Shown here: in pieces, positions 30,596 through 37,308 of the stretch
Layout: every line of letters begins with the position of its first letter
How positions within the stretch are numbered: the first letter of the stretch is position 1
Assembly (NCBI RefSeq): GCF_030316855.1
Contig: NZ_JASZYR010000016.1
Location: 58,991-122,990, forward strand
From: Variovorax sp. J22P240
GTDB lineage: Bacteria; Pseudomonadota; Gammaproteobacteria; Burkholderiales; Burkholderiaceae_C
Direction: 5' to 3'
Length of the DNA: 64,000 nucleotides
Made by a program: the position numbers and the translations under genes
Notes under the pieces: model-generated
The model's database searches: none
Seen by the model: the letters and a program-made list of their open reading frames with translations, nothing else
What the model was told of the DNA's origin: nothing

Positions 30596-31234
30596 TTAGA
30601 AGCGCTTTTCCAGGACCATTTGGTCCGCATCGCGCCGCATCGAGAAGCGGCTGATGAAGCTGTTGCCCAGCAGGACGAAGGGCATCGGCTCCTGGGACAC
30701 GATGGCTTCCACGTCGTAGACCTCCACGTCGCCGACGCGCACCGAATTCAGGCGCACCCGATAGGCCTGCGTGACGCCGTTGGCGGTATTCATTCGAACC
30801 GGCTGCCCCTTGGAGAAGTCGAGGCCGATGCGCTGTGCGTCTGCCGCCGACATCGCCACGGTGGTGGCGCCGGTATCGAGCATGAAGCTGACCGACCGTC
30901 CATTGATCGCGCCCTGGGCCATGAAATGCCCGCCGCTCGAAACCGGCAGCACGATGCGGCTGCCCCCGCCGCCGGCTGGTCCACTGCCGCCGATGCTCAC
31001 CGGCGTGTCCATGCGCAAGGCCACGCGCTTGCCGCCGGCCTCGACGGTGGCCTGTTCGCCCTGAAGCGACACGAGCTTCACCCCCTGAAAAGTCTCGCCG
31101 ACCGCCACGGTCTTCGGCGCGGCGCCGTCGACGATCAGGATCGCGCGACTGCCGATCGTGCCGGTGAGCGTCACCGATTGGGCGTGCGCGAACGTGCAGG
31201 CTGCGGCCAGCAGCAGGGGAATGAGCGCCTTCAT
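30596..31234 (-). CDS. Retropepsin-like clan AA aspartic protease, secreted or periplasmic
   Basis: A 212-residue protein with an N-terminal signal peptide cut near AHAQ. A small beta-rich N domain is followed by a Gly/Ser linker. The protease domain (about residues 95-212) has the catalytic motif FMLDTGATTVAMS and the later hydrophobic-Gly element FVLLGNSFISRF. This layout is that of the bacterial TIGR02281-type single-chain retropepsin-like proteins. Substrate and role are unknown. It converges with ridA, with only 4 bp between the stop codons. Confidence 0.88.
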   Translation of the reverse strand: MKALIPLLLAAACTFAHAQSVTLTGTIGSRAILIVDGAAPKTVAVGETFQGVKLVSLQGEQATVEAGGKRVALRMDTPVSIGGSGPAGGGGSRIVLPVSSGGHFMAQGAINGRSVSFMLDTGATTVAMSAADAQRIGLDFSKGQPVRMNTANGVTQAYRVRLNSVRVGDVEVYDVEAIVSQEPMPFVLLGNSFISRFSMRRDADQMVLEKRF

Positions 31235-31244
31235 CTGGCGCCGC

Positions 31245-31730
31245 TCAGTCTCTGAAATTGTTGAAGGAAAGCGGCATGTCCGGCACGTCCTTCTTGATCA
31301 GCGCCATCGCTGCCTGCAGGTCGTCGCGCTTTGCGCCGGTGACGCGCACCGCATCGCCCTGGATCGCCGCCTGCACCTTGAGCTTGCTGTCCTTGATCAG
31401 GCGCTGGATCTTCTTGGCGGTCTCGGATTCGATGCCGTTCTTGACCTTGATCACCTGCTTGACCTTGTCGCCGCCGATCTTCTGGACGTCGCCCTTGTCG
31501 AGAAAGCGCACGTCGACGCTGCGCTTGGTCAGTTTGGCGCGCAGGATGTCCTCGACCTGCACGAGCTGGAACTCGGCGTCGCCGATCAGGGTGATTTCCT
31601 TGTCCTTGAGTTCGACGGCGGCCGCGGTGCCTTTGAAGTCGAAACGCGTGGCGATTTCCTTGGCGGTGTTCTCCACTGCGTTCTTGACCTCGGGCAAGTT
31701 GGGTTCACAAACAGTGTCGAAAGACGGCAT
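31245..31730 (-). CDS. YajQ-family nucleotide-binding protein
   Basis: A 161-residue member of the YajQ (UPF0234) family, small proteins that bind nucleotides and in some species cyclic di-GMP. The start MPSFDTVCEPNLPEVKNAVE and the ATRFDFKGT segment are diagnostic. The chosen ATG at 31730 follows CGGAGCCTTC. It lies 10 bp upstream of the retropepsin gene on the same strand, so both may be co-transcribed, and is divergent from murB with a 74-bp gap. Confidence 0.95.
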   Translation of the reverse strand: MPSFDTVCEPNLPEVKNAVENTAKEIATRFDFKGTAAAVELKDKEITLIGDAEFQLVQVEDILRAKLTKRSVDVRFLDKGDVQKIGGDKVKQVIKVKNGIESETAKKIQRLIKDSKLKVQAAIQGDAVRVTGAKRDDLQAAMALIKKDVPDMPLSFNNFRD

Positions 31731-31804
31731 GAAGGCTCCGGCAGCAACGGAATTGAATGGGCCACGCGCAGTGGCGCGTGGCGTGCGAATGCGACAATTC
31801 TCCC

Positions 31805-32857
31805 ATGATCGTGGAGCACAACGTACCGCTGCAGCAGCACAACAGCTTTGGCATCGTCGCACGCGCCCAGCACCTGGCGCGCATCACCGGCGAGGCCGAC
31901 GTTGCCGCGTTGCTGGCCGACGCGCAGTGGCACGCTGCACCTAAGTTCGTGCTGGGTGGCGGCAGCAATATCGTGCTGACAGGCGACGTCAAGCCGCTGG
32001 TGCTGAAAGTCGAAATCAAGGGGCTGAAGCTCGTCGAAGAGACCTCGCGCGCATGGATCGTGGAGGCCGGCGCTGGCGAGGCCTGGCACGACACGGTGCT
32101 GTGGGCGCTCGAGCAGGGCTATCCGGGCCTTGAAAACCTGGCGCTGATCCCCGGCACGGTGGGAGGCTCGCCGGTGCAGAACATCGGCGCCTATGGCGTC
32201 GAACTGCAGGACCGCTTCGATTCGCTCGATGCGATAGACCTCGAGACCGGCCGCACCTTCACGCTGGACGCGGCCCAATGCGCCTTCGGCTACCGGGATT
32301 CGGTCTTCAAGCACGTGGCCAGCGGTGGCAACGATTTCGGACTGGCGGGGCGTGCGCTGATTACGCGCGTGCGTTTTCGCCTGCCCAAGCCATGGAAGCC
32401 GGTGCTCGGCTATCTCGACCTGGAACGCAAGATGGCCGAAACCGGCAACTTCACCCCGAGCGCCATGGACATCTTCGACTGGGTCTGCGCGATCCGGCGG
32501 GCCAAGCTGCCCGACTGGCGCGTGCTCGGCAACGCCGGCAGCTTCTTCAAGAACCCAACCGTGACGCCGGAACAGTGCGCCGACATCATTGCCCGCGACC
32601 CGAAGATCGTTCACTACCCCATGGCCGACGGCAGCATCAAGCTGGCGGCCGGCTGGCTGATCGATGCCTGCGGCTGGAAGGGCAAGTCCGTGGGCAATGC
32701 GGGCGTGTACGAGCGGCAGGCGCTGGTGCTGGTCAACCGGGGCGGCAAAGCCAACCCCGTGACCGGCGGCGAGGTGATGACGCTGGCCAAGGCGATCCAG
32801 ACCAGCGTGTACGAGCGCTTCGGCATCCGGCTCGAGCCGGAACCGGTGGTAGTTTGA
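31805..32857 (+). CDS. murB: MurB, UDP-N-acetylenolpyruvoylglucosamine reductase
   Basis: A 350-residue FAD enzyme that reduces UDP-GlcNAc-enolpyruvate to UDP-MurNAc in peptidoglycan synthesis. The FAD-binding GGGSNIVLTGD and IPGTVGGSPVQNIGAYGVEL segments are present. The catalytic Ser is in NAGSFFKNP, and the insertion around AFGYRDSVFKH is that of the E. coli-type (type I) enzyme. The start at 31805 gives the usual N-terminus with NSFGI. Confidence 0.95.
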   Translation: MIVEHNVPLQQHNSFGIVARAQHLARITGEADVAALLADAQWHAAPKFVLGGGSNIVLTGDVKPLVLKVEIKGLKLVEETSRAWIVEAGAGEAWHDTVLWALEQGYPGLENLALIPGTVGGSPVQNIGAYGVELQDRFDSLDAIDLETGRTFTLDAAQCAFGYRDSVFKHVASGGNDFGLAGRALITRVRFRLPKPWKPVLGYLDLERKMAETGNFTPSAMDIFDWVCAIRRAKLPDWRVLGNAGSFFKNPTVTPEQCADIIARDPKIVHYPMADGSIKLAAGWLIDACGWKGKSVGNAGVYERQALVLVNRGGKANPVTGGEVMTLAKAIQTSVYERFGIRLEPEPVVV

Positions 32858-32968
32858 CTCGCCCCCCAGTCTTCGCGCACTTCGTGTCGCTTCGCCCACC
32901 CCCTTCCGGGGGCAATACCGGCGGCCCGGCCAAGCCGGTTCCGCGGTATTCCTGGACGTGGGCGTCGG
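32858..32968. repeat. Palindromic intergenic sequence, candidate dispersed repeat
   Basis: Between murB and argG lies a palindrome-rich block. CCCCCTTCCGGGGG is followed by AATACCG...CGGTATT, enclosing GGCCCGGCC-type sequence, with the ACTTCGTGTCGCTTCGCCCA motif in front. Similar motifs recur between genes in Comamonadaceae, from memory. It may also act as a bidirectional terminator for the convergent genes. Only one copy is in this window. Confidence 0.5.
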
Positions 32969-32970
32969 CG

Positions 32971-34308
32971 CTACTTGGGCTCGTCGTTCTTTAGTTGGGG
33001 CAGGGACGCGCCCTGCGTCGCCGACAACAAGCCCGCCTGCGTATAGATCGCCAGCTTGTCACGCGTATCGACGATGTCGAGGTTGCGCATCGTGAGCTGG
33101 CCGATGCGGTCGGCCGGCGAGAAGCTGGATTCGCCCTTTTCCATCGTCAGGCGCTCCGGCTTGTACGTGAGGTTGGGCGACACGGTGTTCAGGATCGAGT
33201 AGTCGTTGCCGCGGCGCAGCTCCACGGTGACTTCGCCGGTGATGGCGCGCGCGACCCAGCGTTGCGCCGTCTCGCGCAGCATGATCGCCTGCGGGTCGAA
33301 CCAGCGGCCCTGGTACAGCAGACGGCCGAGGCGGCGGCCGTGGTCGCGGTATTGCTCGATCGTGTCCTCGTTGTGGATGCCCGTCACCAGGCGTTCGTAG
33401 GCGATGAACAGCAGCGCAAGGCCGGGTGCCTCGTAGATGCCGCGGCTCTTGGCCTCGATGATGCGGTTCTCGATCTGGTCGCTCATGCCCAGGCCGTGAC
33501 GGCCGCCGATGCGGTTGGCTTCGAGGATCAGGTCGACGAGGCTCGCGTATTCGACGCCATTGATCGCGACCGGACGGCCTTCGACGAAGCGCACGGTGAC
33601 TTCCTCACGCTTGACTTCGACTTCGTCCTTCCAGAATGCGACGCCCATGATCGGCTGCACGATCTTCATGCCGCTGTCCAGGTGCTCGAGATCCTTGGCC
33701 TCGTGCGTCGCGCCCAGCATGTTGGAGTCGGTCGAGTAGGCCTTCTCGGCCGACATCTTGTAGGCAAAGCCGGCCTTCTGCATGAACTCCGACATCTCGG
33801 CGCGGCCGCCCAGCTCGTCGATGAAGGTCTGGTCCAGCCAGGGCTTGTAGATCTTCAGCGCCGGGTTGGTGAGCAGCCCGTAGCGGTAGAAGCGCTCGAT
33901 GTCGTTGCCCTTGTAGGTGCTGCCGTCGCCCCAGATGTGGACGTCGTCTTCCTTCATGGCCGAGACCAGCATGGTGCCGGTGACAGCGCGCCCCAGCGGG
34001 GTCGTGTTGAAGTAGGTCACGCCGGCCGTGGTGACGTGGAAGGCGCCGGCCTGCAGCGCGGCGATGCCTTCGGCGGCGAGCTGCGTGCGGCAGTCGATCA
34101 GGCGCGCCTTCTCGGCACCGTACAACATGGCCTTGCGCGGGATCTCGTCGTAGTCGGGCTCGTCGGGCTGGCCGAGGTTGGCGGTGTAGGCGTAGGGGAT
34201 CGCGCCCTTGTTGCGCATCCAGTGCAGCGCGGCGCTGGTGTCGAGGCCGCCCGAAAAGGCGATGCCGACCTTCTGGCCGGCGGGAACGTTCTGGAGGATG
34301 GTGGACAT
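32971..34308 (-). CDS. argG: Argininosuccinate synthase
   Basis: A 445-residue enzyme joining citrulline and aspartate with ATP in arginine synthesis. The ATP-PP motif is KVGIAFSGGLDTSAALHW. The longer E. coli-type subclass is indicated by the length and by TYKGNDIERFYRYGLL. The start at 34308 (MSTILQNVPAGQKVGIAFSG) matches that subclass. It ends close to the murB-proximal palindromic region and is followed upstream by ppnP on the same strand. Confidence 0.96.
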   Translation of the reverse strand: MSTILQNVPAGQKVGIAFSGGLDTSAALHWMRNKGAIPYAYTANLGQPDEPDYDEIPRKAMLYGAEKARLIDCRTQLAAEGIAALQAGAFHVTTAGVTYFNTTPLGRAVTGTMLVSAMKEDDVHIWGDGSTYKGNDIERFYRYGLLTNPALKIYKPWLDQTFIDELGGRAEMSEFMQKAGFAYKMSAEKAYSTDSNMLGATHEAKDLEHLDSGMKIVQPIMGVAFWKDEVEVKREEVTVRFVEGRPVAINGVEYASLVDLILEANRIGGRHGLGMSDQIENRIIEAKSRGIYEAPGLALLFIAYERLVTGIHNEDTIEQYRDHGRRLGRLLYQGRWFDPQAIMLRETAQRWVARAITGEVTVELRRGNDYSILNTVSPNLTYKPERLTMEKGESSFSPADRIGQLTMRNLDIVDTRDKLAIYTQAGLLSATQGASLPQLKNDEPK

Positions 34309-34323
34309 GCTCGGATTTCCGGT

Positions 34324-34647
34324 TCAGCCGAAGTGGCAGATGTAGCTGTAGGGCTCGCCGCTCACGCGGATCTGAAACGTGGAGTTGCCCGGCACGCTGA
34401 ACTTTTCGCCCGCGCCCGAGACCACCCAGTCGTCGCTGCCGGACAGCTTGTATTCGCAACTGCCGGCCGTGCCTTCCATGATTTCCGGCGCGCCGGTATT
34501 GAAGGTGAGGGTGGACGGCAGGATCACGCCGACCGATTTCTTGGTGCCGTCAGCGAGCGTGAGGCCGTGGCTCACGCACTTGCCGTCGAAATACACGTTG
34601 GCCTTGGTCGATACCGCGGCGCTCTGGAGGAATTCGGTTGTGCTCAT
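34324..34647 (-). CDS. ppnP: PpnP-type pyrimidine/purine nucleoside phosphorylase (DUF1255)
   Basis: A 107-residue small cupin-fold protein. E. coli PpnP phosphorolyses several nucleosides. The family pattern is visible in ANVYFDGKCVSHGLTLADGT, KKSVGVILPSTLTF, APEIMEGTAGSCEYKL and FSVPGNSTFQIRV. The Met at 34647 is the usual start. It lies 15 bp upstream of argG on the same strand. Confidence 0.93.
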   Translation of the reverse strand: MSTTEFLQSAAVSTKANVYFDGKCVSHGLTLADGTKKSVGVILPSTLTFNTGAPEIMEGTAGSCEYKLSGSDDWVVSGAGEKFSVPGNSTFQIRVSGEPYSYICHFG

Positions 34648-34780
34648 TGGATAGGAGGGCCTGGCGCTGGTTGCGGTCGGCAATCAGCCGCGCGTCGTTG
34701 CAGGACGCGCCCGTGCAGCAATGGTTGGAAAAGCCCGTGATTTTAGGCTTGCCGGCCGGGCCCCCGGCCCCCGTGGGCGA

Positions 34781-35344
34781 TCAGCGCCAGCGGCCGCCCC
34801 AGCCGCGCGAATACCCGAAGCCCAGCGAAATGCCGATCGGCGGGTAGACATAGGGCTGCGGATAGGCATAGACCGGTGCAGGGTAGTACGCAGGCGCCGG
34901 GTAGTACACCGGAGCGGCCGGCTGCACGTAGACGGGAGCGGGTTGGGCATAAACGGGAGCGGGGGCGCCGCGGCCGGATACGACGATGCCCTGTTCGGGA
35001 ACCACGTTGTCCCAGTTTTGCGGGCCGTTGCTGGAGTTGGGGCCCTGTACGAACTGCGACTGTGCGAATTGCGATTGCGGCGCCACCGGGGAGGTGGTCG
35101 CGACGCCGTAGTCTCCGACCTCGATCGAAATGCTCGAACCGGGCGGCGTGGGAGTGCGGGTCGTGTACTGGCGACCGGCGTACTCGTAGGTGACGTCGTA
35201 GCTGGTGCTGCCGTTGGATTCGGTCGCCGGCGAGGCCGAAATGACCCGGGCCAATACCTGTTCCGCCTGGGCGAGAGTGGCTCCTCCCGCCAACGTTGCC
35301 AGCACCGAAAGTGCGGCGATTCTGCGAACTATCTTTGTATTCAT
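34781..35344 (-). CDS. Secreted or outer-membrane-associated protein with Pro/Tyr-rich C-terminus
   Basis: A 187-residue protein that I recognise only in outline. The signal peptide is residues 1-27 (cut near AQAEQ). A small domain with the GRQYTT motif (about 28-90) resembles glycine-zipper/SH3-like envelope proteins of Burkholderiales. The C-terminal half is a run of APVY/PAPAYY/YPQP repeats ending in GFGYSRGWGGRWR. RBS CAGGAGTTTCAG precedes ATG 35344. A role in the envelope or surface is inferred from the signal and composition only. Confidence 0.75.
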   Translation of the reverse strand: MNTKIVRRIAALSVLATLAGGATLAQAEQVLARVISASPATESNGSTSYDVTYEYAGRQYTTRTPTPPGSSISIEVGDYGVATTSPVAPQSQFAQSQFVQGPNSSNGPQNWDNVVPEQGIVVSGRGAPAPVYAQPAPVYVQPAAPVYYPAPAYYPAPVYAYPQPYVYPPIGISLGFGYSRGWGGRWR

Positions 35345-35420
35345 CTGAAACTCCTGGGTCGGGGCGCCGAGCCCCACGCAACCGTGGTTGGATGCGCCCG
35401 GGCGAATTGGGTTCAACCGT

Positions 35421-35801
35421 TTACACAACATGGCTTTCCCGGCTTTTCCATTGGGCGGCATCGAACCCTGTTGTAACGCCGGCCTCGGAGCCCCAGTTGA
35501 CCACGGGGCGCTTGATCAGGCTCGGGTTGGCGAGCAGCACCGAGCGCGCCGATGCGGCGTCGACGACGGCCGCGCGGGTCTCGTCGTCGAGCCGGCGCCA
35601 GGTGGTTCCGCGGCGGTTCACCAGCGCCTCCCAGCCCGGGGCCTTGAGCCACTGATCGAGTTCTTTTTCGGGCACGCCTTCCTTCTTGAAGTCGTGGAAT
35701 CGGTAGGCGACGCCGTGTTCGTCGAGCCAGGCGCGGGCGCGTTTGACGGTGTCGCAGTTCGTTATCCCGTAGAGGACGGGCGTTTCATTGGGGAGAGGCA
35801 T
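35421..35801 (-). CDS. ArsC/YffB-family (Spx-like) protein whose 5' end is supplied by the integrated element
   Basis: A 126-residue thioredoxin-fold protein of the ArsC/YffB/Spx family; YffB-type members have no proven arsenate reductase role. The motif LYGITNCDTVKRARAWLDEHG carries the family Cys. The body left of the 12-bp core (35421-35749) is host DNA. The first 17 residues (MPLPNETPVLYGITNCD) are encoded by the element and the core. The original host start lies at 49852. The hybrid is open and full length, so the gene is probably still functional, but under a promoter provided by the element. No strong ribosome-binding site precedes ATG 35801. Confidence 0.88.
   Translation of the reverse strand: MPLPNETPVLYGITNCDTVKRARAWLDEHGVAYRFHDFKKEGVPEKELDQWLKAPGWEALVNRRGTTWRRLDDETRAAVVDAASARSVLLANPSLIKRPVVNWGSEAGVTTGFDAAQWKSRESHVV
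35750..35761. other. Left attachment core (attL)
   Basis: TGTCGCAGTTCG, identical to the right core. It encodes, on the minus strand, the NCD of the NCDT motif. Beyond the core towards the element the two ends still resemble each other imperfectly (both code for LYGI.NCD), as expected for an element that mimics its target gene. Confidence 0.9.
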
Positions 35802-35929
35802 GGCTAGATGGGTTGGTCAGCTATGAGATGGACTAGTTTCGGTGGTGTAGCGGCACGTAATGTCGATGCGCGCTAGAGTGTTTGTCTTCCCTTACGAGAA
35901 GCCCCTTCATTCACTTGAAAGGACTGATC

Positions 35930-36121
35930 GTGTCTATCGTTCCGCCCCCCGTCTACATCCCAGCCAAGCAAGCAGCGCGGATTCTATGCATGACCCACGA
36001 AGCGCTGGCGGTGGCCCGGCACCGATGCAGTCCCGGCTACCCACCCGCCTATCACGTGGGACGCAGGGTGCTTTATCGGCTGGATGAAGTATTAGCCTCC
36101 ATCAAGCCAATTCCGCGCTGA
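35930..36121 (+). CDS. AlpA/excisionase-like small helix-turn-helix protein
   Basis: A 63-residue protein from a GTG start preceded by GAAAGGA at good spacing; an upstream in-frame start exists but lacks such a site. The pattern YIPAKQAARILCMTHEALAV followed by HVGRRVLYRLDEVLASI is that of MerR/AlpA-type DNA-binding domains, where the last part is the wing. Such proteins act as excisionases or activators of integrase and early genes in satellites and integrative elements. It is the first gene inside the left end of the element, which fits this role. Confidence 0.72.
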   Translation: MSIVPPPVYIPAKQAARILCMTHEALAVARHRCSPGYPPAYHVGRRVLYRLDEVLASIKPIPR

Positions 36122-36264
36122 ATGGTCCAATATTCTCAGCTAGGAGAATTGCGCCTAGCGGCGTAAATTAATCGCGCCGGGGAATTGCTTCGTATTCCTA
36201 TGGTTGACCCGGCATTTAAATGGGTCGGCGTAATTGCTGGCCCATTCTTTCTGGAGAAATCAAC

Positions 36265-36723
36265 ATGAGCGCATACGATCCGGACAAGTTGGAATTCTGG
36301 GAAGTCTGCAAGCTGGTCAATTACAGCAAGCAGGTTATTTGGGCCGACTTGCGTGACCCAGACTGTCCTCCACTAAAGCCTATCCTGGCCGACGATGGGC
36401 GTCCGCTGTTCTTCGCTGGAGTAAAGCTCTACGACAAGTACAAGGCACAGGATTGGGCGCAGAAGTTTCTTGCCTGGAAGGGCGGGGAGGCAGAGCGCAG
36501 GAAATTGGGCCGGGAACAAGACCGTCAGAGAATTGCAGAGGCTCAAGCTAAACAGGAGCAGGAGATTGCGGCTGGGAGAGAGATGCGTGCTGGGTTCCGC
36601 GCCATGGAAGAGGCGAACCGCAGCAATGCCGAGTTGAACCAAGCGGCAGCTTATGCCAGGTCAGGCACTGACCCGGAAGTCAGGGCCGCTGAACTGGCGC
36701 GGTTGAGGTCGATAGGGCTATGA
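36265..36723 (+). CDS. Hypothetical protein with coiled-coil tail (element)
   Basis: A 152-residue protein that I do not recognise. Residues 1-60 look like a small compact domain (DKLEFWEVCKLVNYSKQVIW, then PILADDGRPLFFAGVKLYDKY), reminiscent of a helix-turn-helix with a DNA-contacting turn. Residues 75-150 are a charged Gln/Glu/Arg-rich helix, probably coiled coil. RBS TGGAGAAAT precedes ATG 36265. It overlaps the next gene by ATGA, so the two are co-translated, and precedes the replication gene. Confidence 0.75.
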   Translation: MSAYDPDKLEFWEVCKLVNYSKQVIWADLRDPDCPPLKPILADDGRPLFFAGVKLYDKYKAQDWAQKFLAWKGGEAERRKLGREQDRQRIAEAQAKQEQEIAAGREMRAGFRAMEEANRSNAELNQAAAYARSGTDPEVRAAELARLRSIGL

Positions 36724-37028
36724 AATCCCATAACGGATTCCTGCCCAACCTGCATACCAGCCTGAAGCTAGTCCGTGCCCGCCTGGAAGGCGAGGGTCAA
36801 TTCCGCCGTGTTGTGGAAGAGACGTTCAAGGTCGTCGGCTTTGAAGTGCTAGACGGTAAGTGTCTACCTGTCACGCCCACCGGGTCGTTTGCTCCTGAGG
36901 ATGGCTATTTATATGCCCTATTGGACACGGACGACAAGAACTATTTTGATTTGCTCACCCGCGTGCAATATAGCAGCTATAAAGAATGGGTCGCCCCTCT
37001 GTGGGCCGCTCAGTCGAATCAGGACTAG
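36720..37028 (+). CDS. Hypothetical protein (element)
   Basis: A 102-residue soluble protein of unknown function, starting in the stop of the gene before it (ATGA). It has a predicted helical N-terminus (LHTSLKLVRARLEGEGQFRR) and a mixed C-terminal half with aromatic residues (YLYALLDTDDKNYFDLLTR). No motif is recognisable. The coupling and position suggest an early or replication-accessory function in the element. Confidence 0.7.
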   Translation: MKSHNGFLPNLHTSLKLVRARLEGEGQFRRVVEETFKVVGFEVLDGKCLPVTPTGSFAPEDGYLYALLDTDDKNYFDLLTRVQYSSYKEWVAPLWAAQSNQD

Positions 37029-37191
37029 TCTGCTTCCCGGAGTGCTCCCCTCTCGGAGCATTCCCGAAAGCGGTATTGCACCGCCATTCTCGTAACTTGT
37101 AGCAAAGTAACAGAAGGTCTCTGGAATGTGACCCTCTTTCGGTCCAGCAATTCCGCAGGACAAAAGACGCCCCTAGTACAGGCAAAGAAAT

Positions 37192-37234
37192 ACCCCTGAA
37201 GCGTTACCAGCGCGACAGGGGCTAAGGGGTTTTT
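37192..37234 (+). terminator. Possible terminator/attenuator upstream of the primase gene
   Basis: ACCCCT (37192-37197) can pair with AGGGGT (37225-37230), followed by a T run to 37234. The loop is long and may hold an inner hairpin, so the assignment is weak. The whole 37029-37308 gap (280 bp) holds this and another small hairpin (TGCTCC/GGAGCA at 37043-37060) but no gene I can support. Confidence 0.3.
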
Positions 37235-37308
37235 GCTATGCAGTTCTACTATCGGCCCGATTCGGGCAAAAGTAAAGGACTTTCGTCTGGCCTTATTGGG
37301 AGGTCAGC

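Noticed and set aside
35421..35801. Duplicated ArsC-family genes at the two ends of the element
   Set aside because: The right copy is only a 13-codon remnant. One gene was split and repaired; there was no duplication.
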